Below, one piece after another: positions 1 through 15,329 of a DNA stretch of 35,000 nucleotides (position 1 is the stretch's first letter; each line of letters starts with the position of its first letter). The stretch comes from Glandiceps talaboti. Its lineage: Eukaryota > Hemichordata > Enteropneusta > Spengelidae. Location of the stretch: assembly GCF_964340395.1 (NCBI RefSeq), contig NC_135560.1:6832598-6867597 (forward strand), given 5' to 3'. The notes under the pieces are model-generated. The model was not told where the DNA came from, made no database searches, and saw only the letters and a list, made by a program, of their open reading frames with translations. The translations under genes were made by a program, and so were the position numbers.

Positions 1-289
1 ATTTTGGCATAGCGAAAGTGGTGCAAAGTATCATTTTGATAACGAATTTAAATAGTATGTTTTTTGGAGTACTGTCGGGCAACTTGATGTAAACAGCGCC
101 ATCTTTAGGATTACCTGTGACGGCCTGTAACTACCTGTGCCGTATAGGAATTTTTGATATCATATCGAAGTTTACTGTCTTGATCGTATTTTCGCACACC
201 AACTGTACGTACATATTGAAGTTGTCATTGCTGAATAGTCAGAGTAGCACTTTTTAGTGATAAAAACCAAAGGTTCTGTTCAAAACCTT

Positions 290-409
290 GTCTACGGCCA
301 TACTACGTGGAAAAAGCCGGTTCTCGTTCGATCACCGAAGTGAAGCTGCGTCGGGCGTGGTTAGTACTTGAATGGGAGACCGTCTGGGAATACCATGTGC
401 TGTAGACTT
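290..409 (+). rRNA. 5S ribosomal RNA gene (divergent variant)
   Basis: The 120-nt segment matches the animal 5S rRNA pattern over its whole length: TCTACGGCCATAC at the 5' end, then TTAGTACTTG, ATGGGAGACCG and CTGGGAATACC, and TGCTGTAGAC at the 3' end. It differs from the usual animal sequence at many sites, but the changes keep base pairing. Helix I is GTCTAC/GTAGAC, helix II CGTGG/CTGCG, helix III CGGT/ACCG, and the stem joining the 3' domain is CGTGG/CCATG. The box C region has only about two changes from the common form. A T-run follows at once. This looks like a transcribed variant gene rather than a dead copy. A 5S-derived SINE head is the alternative, but no SINE body is evident downstream. 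Confidence 0.85.
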
Positions 410-420
410 TTTGATTTTTT
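408..420 (+). terminator. RNA polymerase III T-run terminator of the 5S gene
   Basis: TTTTT directly follows the paired 3' end of the 5S rRNA and is backed up by a second run of eight T after GA. This is the usual Pol III stop signal. Confidence 0.75.
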
Positions 421-3400
421 TTACCTTTGGGGCAAAGTCGAAAGTCGTCCAGTTTGAAGAAATTCAATTGTGCTACTCTTCAGTATGATTAATACACATT
501 GTACACTTTCTATTTCGGACACTACATATTATCAACACTTCAAATCACCACATCTCATCAGATTTCAGTTTCTATTATACACAGTAGGTATGAACACCTA
601 AAGTTCTCTAGAACATACCGGTTACCACATATCTGCAATAGCTATACACAATGTAACGGACACTACTTTTAGTATTATTTAAAAGCTTAGTTTCCTTGCA
701 AATATTCTGCATGGCTTTCAACACCACACATACTCGTTTCTATTGCTGTATACCTCTGCTGTATACGAAGTTTTGAGAAAAGTCACGATCTTCACAACAA
801 CGACATCAATATTTCAGCCTGAGAACAACGTGAGACGACACATGCGCACTACATTTGCAGTAGTGATTCTAACAAAGGACATTGACCCTGGACGGACATG
901 GTCATCATGGATAGTTCACTACTGCATCTATGCTGAAATTAGTTTTCTTATCTTTCAGTGCGTTTAATCGTCGTCAATTGCGGTTACTGCAATTCATGTC
1001 TATTTTGTATGCTATCAATCATTCACTATGACTGGAATAGAATTGTCACGAGAACTTGATGTGCTCATTTTAAGTTGAGCTCGTGTTTTTAGGCAATACA
1101 TGCTGACGTATGATTACATTTTAGCTACTATACAAGTACTTACACAATTCTTTGTATCAGTGTGGATGCTCATGTTGAATGGCAAAATTGCCATTCTAAC
1201 GTTTGGATAATGGTTGAACAACGTTGCAATGCGCTCTTGGTAGAATAGTCACGTACTTAATTCTTAGACTACATAGACATACAGCAGGTAGAGAGGTGGG
1301 TGAGTAGGTACCGGTGGGTACAATGACATCCCAGACAAATTATTGCATGAAAAGTATTCCTTACTACCCGTGAGGTAAATTTCTTCTGAGACAACAACGG
1401 TAAACACTCATAGCACTCGGTGTATTTGGATTGACTTGACCGCAGAATGTCTGTTTGAAATTTCAGGGTTTTTTTTACTACATGTATTTATTCTGTTTTC
1501 AAGCTAATAACTTTTAATTAATTCAATGGTTAATGGAGAAATTCTTATGTTTGCAGTTGAACAGCGAGTTGTCTATCTAAAGTTGAACCATTAACAAAAT
1601 TGTTTTGGTCCCTGCTGGGAGTGACTGGTGTTTGCTTCAAGAAATCACTAGGGGATCATAGGACAAAGAAGTTCTGACCAAAGGCATAAAGTCCCTGGTT
1701 TAGCAAATACTAGATTGGTACGTCAATTGTAAACTTAGGAGACAATGTCTCTAGTCTTGACAGACACACGGCGGTTTATAATGTAAGTCAAACACTGTCT
1801 GTAAGCCGGCACCTGTGAATAAAGCACAACAGTTACTAAGAACGCCATGGGTTTGGGGGAATCCATACACTCACATCTACGGAAATCCCCTTTTGTTTTT
1901 AGTGCGTTCACATTTCGGATAACAAGCCGAGATTGTGTGTTTACTTGAAAAGGAAGAGGGTCAATACTTAAGGTGTCTTTTTGATGCAAATTTACAGTTA
2001 CACAAGATCTTAGCTAATATGTACACCTACGTAATACACATTCCTGAGATTTGCATATTGCTAAAGAAATTAAAGTTTCGGGTTAAATCTGGTCATTGGT
2101 CTGAACTGTGACATCGCTGTCGTCGGAGTTGTCATTGTTGTTGTGAACGAAATTTACGCCATAAGACATTGACGTCATCTTTGTTCTAAATTATAAGTAA
2201 TGATTCTTACCTTCAGACCAACAAACACAGTGGGTGATTTGAGTTCGTACTAGACTGTAAATTGCCGTTGTGAAAGATACAAGTAAAGTTAACGACGGTC
2301 TGGGATTGTGCTTTCATCTCCTGTGAGCATACAACCATGACGTCATTCGGTTGAGTCTATTCTGTAGATTGCACTATCAATACATCTCAGTATTAAAGGT
2401 AATTTAACTAGATGAATCCTCCCTTATTATGAACATAAAGACACTGTTTGTGAAATACCTTGTTAATTGTCATCTGATTCTACAAAAAAACACTGTACAG
2501 ACAGGAACCTTTGTGGACCAATATAAAAAAGTCTACGACCAATTACCAAACTAAGAATAAATTGTCTCTGAATTTATGACAGAAAAAAATTACCTCAGGG
2601 GAAGCAAGTACCGTCAAGTGTTGCCACGAAGGTTTTGGGAGTTGAACGACCATCGGAAAGGCAAACTTTGGCAACAGTTTTCGCTTTAAAAGCTGCCTAC
2701 AGCAACAGCTCAAACCCAAGTAGTTGTCAACAGGTTTAGGTAGTCTGAAGCTTTGCAAACACTCTGTCACAACTACGGCTGAATCACAATTTAATTTGCA
2801 AGAAACTGAGTTGCCGGGTATTTTTTCCAAAACGTTGACTGTTCTTATGAACTCAATGTTTCTATTAGTGACACAGACTGAGATAAGGCTTCAGTTTATG
2901 GAAAAACCTTCACTTAATCTTATTGAATTCAGTCGTGAAACCCGTCCAACATGGCGTTGGAAAAAAACCACTCTGGACTGGAAAAAGTCTAAATATAGTA
3001 ATAGACATGCACTGTTACATTATTTTGGAATAATCATCAAATATTACATGTTGTGATGTAATAATGTAACAGGTATTTTCATACTTGAAAGTAATGTTTG
3101 TAGAAGTTCAGAGGTTACCTGTATCTTTCTCTAAATGACAAACGGGTGAAATTGCTGCCATCCTACCGTACCTGCAGACATACCGTGAACAGACAACCAA
3201 CAAACATGTACACGAACAATCAGACAGCCTGAGGGCAAGATGTATATTTGTCTGATATCACAAAGGAAGCTTATTTTGCCCTGTTCTTGAACCAGTAAGT
3301 ATTGTATTACAAGTTTCCATGTCTTGAAACCATTCCATGCTATGAATTTAAACTTAAACAAAATCCTTTAGGCTTCACATTGATTCCGGTCCCTATGAGT

Positions 3401-3652
3401 TTTTGACACATGCAATCACTACGCACAAAGAACTGTGACACTCGATCCACCCTAAAAAATATGACACGCCTCCATCCAAAGAACTGTGACATCCACTCCA
3501 CCCAACACATCTATGAATTGCTTTCAAGCAGAAGACAAATAAACATCGTTGATTCATAGTTTTCAACATCGTGTTCAACATATTACAAGTATTGCACTTT
3601 CATACTTAAAGAAAAGGGCGTTACGTATAGCAAAATATGAAAGCCATACTAT
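421..3652. other. Noncoding stretch, no supported gene
   Basis: Only short open frames with AT-rich composition were found, with no recognisable protein and no convincing exon pairs. AAAGAACTGTGACA occurs twice near 3427-3492, about 60 bases apart, as a small local duplication. Opposite-strand open frames overlap at 2543-3056 but neither resembles a protein. Confidence 0.5.
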
Positions 3653-4130
3653 TTTATTGCAATTATCAAAATAGTCAGAAAGTACGTTGCTGAATCTTAT
3701 CACTTTGACGTTAATTATAAGAATCAGACTCACAGCAATCCGTTTCACTTGTTCTGTGTTTGATGTTCAGTTGATGATATTAGCTTACTCAGTTCAAGTC
3801 TGACGACGATGCATCGATATTTTGCTGATCTAGACCCCAAAACAGATATTGTAGCTGTCAACAGATTCACTCGCGTGAGTTTGAAAGAACCGAAGCCAGT
3901 GAGAGAGTGTTTCTTCCTAACTTTCTTCCCGAATAGTACTAGTACTAGCGTCATTCAGGTTAGGAATTTTCCAACCTCGTGACATAGGTGTTGCATACAG
4001 GTTCGCAAGATGCTATCCCATAAGGTTGGGTTGATGCTTTTTGCTTAACGTATCGAAAGGTCAGTCAAATTACGAGTTATCGTTCATGATCCCAATACCA
4101 CCGTGACGTTGTCCATTGGTCAAATTGGTA

Positions 4131-8242
<4,112 letters not shown>

Positions 8243-8536
8243 TTTTACCCTGTAAATGGAATTTAGAAAATACAGTCCAATTACACATCATCATCAACAT
8301 CCATACATAATAAAATTCAATGATTTATATAAAATTAGAGTATGCCATTTTGAGAGGATTTTGGTATGATGGTTCATTGTACGAGTAGGTGTCTTTGAAC
8401 CACAGTAAACGTTTCATGTATCGGTTACAGTTCTTTACAAACCGTCAATTTCTACAAAACTGGAATTATGGGAATAAGTAAAGATGTAAAATTGTAAAAT
8501 TAATTCTAAAGAAAAAATAGAAAAAACCTTGTTCTT

Positions 8537-8624
8537 ACCGCTGTTACTCTTCCAGCGTCTCAAGCACTGTAAACTTTACAAGACCTTTAACAACGTCTTT
8601 AAACTGTCTTGGTTAATTTAAATA
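8537..8624 (-). promoter_or_regulatory. Putative core promoter and noncoding first exon of gene A
   Basis: TATTTAAA (8624-8617) is a TATA-like box. About 80 bases on, the transcript strand shows GCG followed by GTAAGA (GT at 8538-8537), a good donor. The first coding exon is preceded by CCATTTACAG with AG at 8251-8250, seven bases before the ATG. A short untranslated exon of about 50 bases and a 289-base intron are inferred. Gene B has the same layout. Confidence 0.5.
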
Positions 8625-8649
8625 AGAAAGTGATTCGAAGTTAATCAGA

Positions 8650-9639
8650 ACGAAGTCGAACAATAGCAAATATTGTATCATGGGGCTGATACCGCCTTGT
8701 TACGTAATCGTGTAACCTTCAAACGCCACATCTTTGATTTGCTGACGTCACATCACCCAGGTAACGTTTTAAGACATACAAATCCCAAATGTAAAATCCG
8801 TATTCGTGTCTTCTTGTAAGCGCTGCATGCCCGGATGTCAGTGAGAGTCTACACCCATTTTACTGTCATTGGAATTCGAAACTGAGTTAGGGGATAGAAC
8901 CGTTGTGATATAACGGTTACAACAACCTTAAACAAAACGTTATTACCCACATCTACTGTTGCCTGAGAGTTGAATAAATGTAGATAGATATATCATGATG
9001 CTTACTGAAAATGAAATGAAATGGGATGAAAATTTATTCGCATTTAGAGGCCATCGGCCCAAAATACATATACTTATATACGAACAAATAAAGCAAGACA
9101 AAGAGTGCGATTACCTTTCAGAGGTAAACATTCGAATACGAGCCTTTAATGTCAAGAGTTCACTGTTTGTGTTTGACAGACGTTTTGTCTTTTCCTAAAC
9201 TATTAGTATGACTCAGAGTTTATACGCCTGTATATACTTTATCATTGACGTCAGTGCAGTAAGATTCTAATAATACTTTCATTTATATTTTAACTATCAA
9301 TTCTAAAGATGTGTGATTTATTTATTAATTAACAAATTCGTACTTTGGTAAACTTTGAACAATAAAAACGATAATGAAATGGAGAGTGGAATATACTGTC
9401 CCTGCCTTCGTAATCCCCTCCAGTGATCACTTCACTTCACTGGGTCTCAGACTACTAAAAATAGTGGCCTGAGACTGGGTTCACATGAATAACAGAGACG
9501 TCATCCCGTTACTGCAAAACTGTGAACCCTGGGACAAACTGTGGACTGTGTAAATTGACCAGATTTATATAGAGACTTCTATATACATAAGACACATATT
9601 TTTTTGAAGATTCATGTATGAATTTTATTTAATTTTTAG
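8650..9639. other. Intergenic stretch between genes A and B
   Basis: No gene is supported. Near 9444-9475 an imperfect hairpin has GTCTCAG/CTGAGAC arms plus inner pairs around AAAAAT. GGGTTCAC (9477-9484) and GTGAACCC (9532-9539) form a second inverted pair beside it, which may be a decayed MITE. Confidence 0.45.
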
Positions 9640-9955
9640 TGTTCTTCAAGTTGAGATTTACGGTCATATTATTGCGAGGCAATGCAAGTAAGTGCGGTAA
9701 CAAACTAAAGTTTACTACGCAGTACGTACATGTACATATTTGGTTCACATTTGTTCAAAATCTATTTATGACGCATGCATACGTCATTTTGCGTAAAGAC
9801 TTTTACCCTTTGCTTTGTTCAATGTTGTCCAATTGTTTAATCAGCCAGTTTCATTGTCCGTTACAGGGAAAATATCAGAGATGTTTGTTATTCGGGTGTT
9901 AAGTGGTTTGTAATTGCACGAACTGAAGACGTGATGAGTTGTCGGAATGTCTAAG
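9640..9955 (+). CDS. Candidate 3' exons of an unrecognised plus-strand gene
   Basis: Two possible exons, 9640-9687 and 9867-9955. The first follows ATTTAATTTTTAG, reads VLQVEIYGHIIARQC and ends in a perfect GTAAGT donor, leaving two bases of a codon. The second follows TTCATTGTCCGTTACAG; its first base completes Lys, then it reads ENIRDVCYSGVKWFVIAR and about ten more residues to TAA. The intron would be 179 bases. The joined reading has a protein-like composition, but no upstream exon or start was found and no family is recognised. Chance open frames of this size are possible. Confidence 0.25.
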
Positions 9956-10311
9956 ATGACTAGAGCACAAAGAACATTGAATTAGTTGTGCCATACCGTA
10001 CAGCACACACTTATTATTTCTATACAATTGCATTAGGTAGGTATTAGGTATTGCACTAGAAATCGCCTTTTAGAAAATAACTCAACAAGTTACCGGAACC
10101 AACCAATAGAATGTCACAGTGGTACTCACGTGGTTTCAGACTTTTACTATTAAAACCAATTACGTAGTTAGCACTTTCTGCAACTTTTATTTTTTTCTCT
10201 GATTCCAGAGAGGATTTGTAACGGCTGGCGCCACCTACGACCAAAATACTCTAACGTTTTCCTTCTTTTCTATAACTCGTCTGAAATACTAGTACTTTCC
10301 CAAACATGAAA

Positions 10312-10380
10312 AGAGAGAGAAAGAGAGAGAGAGAGAGCGACAGACAGCAGACAGACAGACAGACAGACTGACAGACAGAC

Positions 10381-10434
<54 letters not shown>

Positions 10435-10449
10435 TGACAGACAGACAGT
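10312..10449 (+). repeat. (GA)n-(CAGA)n microsatellite
   Basis: A GA tract followed by about 25 CAGA units with single CTGA, CATA and CAGT interruptions. The cysteine/leucine/serine/valine reading of the minus strand is an artefact. Confidence 0.95.
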
Positions 10450-10778
10450 GATAGGGAAGATACAGAGAGACAATTCGATGAAAGCAATTCGATGACCAAC
10501 TATGTCAATTCACTAACACTAAACCAAATAAAAAATAGTATATTTTTCCATTTAAAAATCGATGCTTTTCACGTGTCTGGTAACCCAATGGAAAAAAAAT
10601 AGTTAAGGATGTATCTGTGATTCTTGGCACTTGCCAAGTGGTATTTAGTTAGCTTAGGGTTCAGCAGTGATGATTATTTTTGAAAGGAAAGAAAGGCCAG
10701 TCCAATATTTCGAGTTGCAAAATAGAATATTTATTACAGGTACTAATATACAAACACCTCAACCCTCCCCCACCACAC

Positions 10779-10802
10779 ACACACACACATACATACACAC
10801 AC

Positions 10803-10892
<90 letters not shown>

Positions 10893-11045
10893 CATGTATG
10901 TGATGGCATGCATACATACATACATACATACATACATACATACATACATACATACATACATACATACATACATGCATACATACATGCATGCATGCATACA
11001 TACATACATACATACATACATACATACATACATACATACATACAT
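10779..11045 (+). repeat. Compound microsatellite (CA)n-(TA)n-(CATA)n
   Basis: A short CA tract, an 83-base pure TA tract (10805-10887), about 20 bases of unique sequence, then a CATA array with a few CATG units (10909-11045). It lies downstream of gene B and contains no gene. Confidence 0.95.
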
Positions 11046-11314
11046 GTACCATGCACATAGTGGTGTTCTGCTAATTCTATACAAGGCTCAATCGATACCG
11101 TTGGTGGCAGTGTACTCAAATATTCAATTCGTAAATGTCAATTTATCCAGTGGTATTCAATAAACATGAATTTTTCAATACCATTTTTCATCTTATACAA
11201 TAATTACATTGGTTTAACGTACGTGTTACATGACAGAGTTAGTAGTCTGTGCAAATCTGTACCAACAAGAGTTTGATGTCTGGCATTTCGTATGGACGTA
11301 TAAAGATCCGCCTT

Positions 11315-11473
<159 letters not shown>

Positions 11474-11648
11474 CATTCGCTGGCTGTGTGATCATATCGT
11501 AGTCATGAAATCCACTCTCAATTGGAATTCTTTTACAGCTAGCCATGTTCTTCTCTCGGCCTTGGTCCCGGGCACACACAAGAAGAAAAACGTTGATATA
11601 ATATATGTTTTCCTTGATCAGTTCATGTCCGTTCGGTTAGCGAGTGTC

Positions 11649-11704
11649 CTACTCGCTCAATAGGCCACGCAGGTAAAACAGTTCCCTCAACAGATTGCGT
11701 TCCT
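11649..11704 (-). CDS. Gene B last coding exon (amphipathic tail)
   Basis: The acceptor is TTTCCATTTCCAG. The exon completes Lys, then encodes ERNLLRELFYLRGLLSE and TAG. Leucine/phenylalanine spacing alternates with charged residues, as in an amphipathic helix. The clean phase-1 join to the repeat exon and the strong acceptor make this exon well supported. No close AATAAA was seen downstream on the transcript strand. Confidence 0.75.
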
Positions 11705-14010
11705 CTGGAAATGGAAAGATAAAGAAAAGATTATTCAGTGGTGATGAGGCAGCGCAGACAGTTGAGAGCGCTGGCTATATGGTGATAGTTATATGCAGTG
11801 CTGGACATTATAGTAATGAAAGCTTTACACGGTAGGGTGACTAAATCATGTGATAGTGCCATGTAATGTCACGGCCAAGGTTGCAAACTCCCATCAATTA
11901 TCTAAGGGACGAAGAATGTTATTACCTGATGCAGTCTACTTAACAACATGATAAACTCATATATTTAGTTCGCTACAATTCACTACCTACATACGCTGCA
12001 ATAAAAAATGATGAGGTTACACTTGTATTCATCTACAAATTACAGTCGTAATTGCATGATACACTTTATATCTCCATGTATGGACTACTTCCAATACGCA
12101 GGATACATTTGCCATTGCCATTTGAAGGGATGAATGGTTTTCAGAAGCCAGAATAAACCCGAGATACATTGGTTTATAGACAGGAGATATCTAAAAGATG
12201 GCAAAATAACAACAATAAATCTAAACCAAAGTACTAACTATAGATATAATCATGTAAAACTGACACATTTACTTACTTGGTGGTAGTCTGTCGCTACCTT
12301 CAGGTTCTGGTCTTTCTTCAATGTCACTTCCTTTTGGTGGTATCATATCATCACTTGGAGCATCACTTCCTTTAGGAGGAGTGGGACGACGTCCTTTCCC
12401 TTTGCCACGTCCCTTTTCTTCATCATCTTGTTCTTCCTTCTGTTTACCCCAACTTCTTTCCTGTGGTGGTGGTCTCATATCGCTGCCTTTTGGTGGTTCA
12501 TCATCGCTGGATCGTGGTGGTGGGAGGTCTGAGGGGACATCACTTCCTTTAGGAGGAGGGGGACGACGTCCTTTCCCTTTGCCACGTCCCTTTTCTTCAT
12601 CATCTTGTTCTTCCTTCTGTTTACCCCAACTTCTTTCCTGTGGTGGTGGTCTCATATCGCTGCCTTTTGGTGGTTCATCATCGCTGGATCGTGGTGGTGG
12701 GAGGTCTGAGGGGACATCACTTCCTTTAGGAGGAGGGGGACGACGTCCTTTCCCTTTGCCACGTCCCTTTTCTTCATCATCTTGTTCTTCCTTCTGTTTA
12801 CCCCAACTTCTTTCCTGTGGTGGTGGTCTCATATCGCTGCCTTTTGGTGGTTCATCATCGCTGGATCGTGGTGGTGGGAGGTCTGAGGGGACATCACTTC
12901 CTTTAGGAGGAGGGGGACGACGTCCTTTCCCTTTGCCACGCCCTTTTTCTTCATCATCTTGTTCTTCCTTCTGTTTACCCCAACTTCTTTCCTGTGGCCG
13001 TGGTGGTGGTGGTCTCTTGTCGCTACCCGGCAGCGGACGCATTTTATCCACAATGTCCTCAGCTTCACGGAGTACTGAAATGTATAAATATTCTATCGTT
13101 CAACTTATGTCTTATTTAAGTATACTGCACCCTGTCTCAATATATATCTGCTAGTGCTTGTATAAATTTGATATAGAAAACGCACGTAGTTAATCATAGA
13201 TACACAATCACATGATTTATGAGGCGTGGAATATTACAATTAAAATCACAAGACAAACATTTTATCATCTGGCTCAACAAAAATCTTACTAACACTACTA
13301 CATGTTATCGTCTGGCTCAACAAAAATCTTACAAACTAGGATATTTGTCGAGCAAGACGATACAATGTTGCAATGCTAGTAATTTTTTTGTTGAACTAGA
13401 TGATACAATGTAGCAATCTTGGTAAGACTTTTGTTTAGTCAGATGATAAAATGTAGCATTGTTAATTAGATTTTTGTTGAGCATGGCGATAAAATGTAGC
13501 AGTATTAATAAGAATTTTGTTGAGCCAGATGACGAAATGTAGCAATGTTAGTAAGATTTTGTTAAACCAGATGAAGTTTTGTTTCAGGTCTCGTGATTTC
13601 CATTGTATATCCATTGTATATTAGAACAATCACAGAGCAACATTTTGTACATAAGGCAATCACAGAAACCCCTACATGAGACAACCTATTACAAGTCACT
13701 ACAGATAACCACCTGAACAAATACAATCTTCAAGTATATCATTAATTGCTCAACTCTTTCCAATACAGATAGGTAGCCCTACTTTGGCTACTCTTCACGA
13801 GACCATATCAACAAAATCTGAAGATTAAAGAAAAAAGTAAAACTTGAAAAATAAGGCAATCTTACCGGTCTCCTCGAACATCAGTTCCTCGAGATCTCGC
13901 TCCAAGTCAACCCGTTGATCTGGTTGGGGTGGTCGACGATCCGACGAGGGTGGTGGTGGCCTGGCCTGTGTTAGACCCAAAACTACACAGATTAAGATGA
14001 CCTTCAACAT
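11649..14010 (-). CDS. Gene B: secreted, disordered repeat protein, paralogue of gene A
   Basis: Coding exons are 14010-13866, 13074-12277 and 11704-11649, giving about 332 residues. Exon 1 encodes signal peptide MLKVILICVVLGLTQA, then a proline-rich stretch, then VDLERDLEELMFEET. It ends at GTAAGA, phase 1. Exon 2 follows CATTTCAG, completes Val and reads LREAEDIVDKMRPLPGSDKR, then 3.6 copies of a 59-residue unit (ERSWGKQKEEQDDEEKGRGK, then a PPPPKGSD and PPPRSSDDEPP part). It ends in RLPPS at GTAAGT, phase 1. Exon 3 follows TTTCCATTTCCAG, completes Lys and gives ERNLLRELFYLRGLLSE and TAG. All junctions are in phase. It shares signal type, junction VLREA, phases and exon order with gene A. 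The protein is highly charged and proline-rich, so probably extracellular and disordered. Function is unknown. Confidence 0.83.
12350..12991 (-). repeat. 177-bp coding minisatellite, about 3.6 units
   Basis: Three almost identical 177-bp units and a fourth that diverges after GRGKGKGRRP. Each encodes 59 residues: ERSWGKQ, an acidic DDEEK patch, a basic GRGKGKGRR patch, PPPPKGSDVPSDLPPPRSSD, then EPPKGSDMRPPPQ. Near identity, including at synonymous sites, points to recent duplication or gene conversion. Confidence 0.95.
13243..13599. mobile_element. Foldback-type element with tandem repeats, in gene B intron
   Basis: The outer ends are inverted: AAATCACAAGAC on the left and GTCTCGTGATTT on the right, 11 of 12 matching. 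Between them lie about seven copies of a 45-50 bp unit with the core TTGTTGAGCCAGATGATAAA then ATGTAGCA. The first two copies are in reverse orientation (GGCTCAACAAAAATCTTA) and the rest forward, so the halves can fold back. No protein is encoded. This layout resembles foldback transposons with repeated arms. It sits between coding exons 1 and 2 of gene B. Confidence 0.65.
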
Positions 14011-15242
14011 GGCGACTCTTGATGAGGAATTCTGAAAAGAAGAAGTATGTGATGATTAAACAAATTATGGAGTATTATGCTAGCATTATTATTTTTTTCT
14101 TTAGAATATTTCACCCCGACACTTCGAATTACAATCATTTCGACAATTCTCAATGTTTGCAGTTGCTTTATTATATAAATTTTAGTGCACAATGTTTGAT
14201 CATGGAGATAATGTGTAAAAAGTTCACAGACTACAATGATTACGAATGATTTTTTAAAAAAATCGAAAAGTGATATTTGTTGTTGTTTATATTTGTTTGC
14301 GTTCATTAATTCAAAACCAAATAGCGATGTATAGGTTTAATACCAGTATCCAAGGGAACGATGCCGTGACAATAAAATCCCCAGACCCAAACTTCCTTAG
14401 TTGCGATGTTACTTTCGCTCAACTATGTCATATTAATAGAAGACTAGTGTTAGTTGTCGCGTAAATAAAGTAATGAATTAGTTCGATTCTGTTACTGCAT
14501 CTACGTCTATTTTTCTTGCCTGTCCAAACTTTGTTGGTTGAATTAAGGAGTATTTCCTGTAGCCTTAACATTATTATTTCTTGTTAGAATGCTTTTGCTT
14601 TAAAGTCACGTGATTTTCCGTATATGAGACTATGTGAGACTAGTGTCATTTTGTCCTCGAATGTGAATCCGATTCTGAATCCGAGGCTAACTTTGTATAC
14701 GTTATAACCACAGATAAAGTGATCACATTATAACCTTTCACCTGATACGGTAACAATTAAGATGTGTTTGTTGATCGTTGCTTCCCCAACGCGTCACAAG
14801 CATTGCGGCATTTGTTTACGCTGCAGGGTTTGTAAGAGCTACAAATCTAAGAAAATATCCCTAGGCCTGTGTTACCCTGGCTAGCTGCAAACGTTACTTT
14901 ATACAACAACAGAACATCTTAAAGCTATTATTTCATCCTAACAATTTAGTTTTTGGATTTTGACGATCTTGATCTTGAGAGGAAACGTATACCATCATGC
15001 ACAATTTCGATTTTCTAAATCATGACACGAACGAGGGAAACCTTATTACTGATACCGAACAGACCACAGAATCAAAAAAATTTGATTTTCTTATTAAAAT
15101 CATGACGTGATAAATAGTAAACTGTTATTACACATTTTGGACACATGACAAAATCTTAAACGCTCAATGATGCAAACAGATCTTGATCGAATAAAAATGA
15201 AAAACGAGTTAAAATACTGGAAGCATATTCAAACATTTACTC

Positions 15243-15319
15243 ACCTACTCTCTTGTCACTTCCAAATCCTGTCTAACTCCGACTTGCTAAATTCACAGAA
15301 AATTTACCTTGTTATATAG
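15243..15319 (-). promoter_or_regulatory. Putative core promoter and noncoding first exon of gene B
   Basis: TCTATATAAC (TATA box at 15319-15312) is followed about 75 bases later by GAGAGTAG and a GTGAGT donor (GT at 15244-15243). The acceptor TTCTTCTTTTCAG lies 21 bases before the ATG (AG at 14033-14032). A short untranslated exon starting near 15289 and a 1.2 kb intron are inferred, parallel to gene A. Confidence 0.6.
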
Positions 15320-15329
15320 ATTCCCAATT

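Noticed and set aside
8995-9198. 67-codon frame with AATGAAATGGGATGAAAATT and ATAAAGCAAGACAAAG
   Set aside because: It looks more like the A-rich 3' tail of an old retroelement than a gene, and the evidence was too thin to call either.
12321-13154. Plus-strand 277-codon frame over the gene B repeat exon
   Set aside because: It is the complement of the repeat coding exon; the minus-strand frame has matched splice sites and a signal peptide exon.
13255-13571. CRISPR-like spaced repeats
   Set aside because: Units are degenerate, change orientation and have no unique equal-length spacers; the window is eukaryotic.
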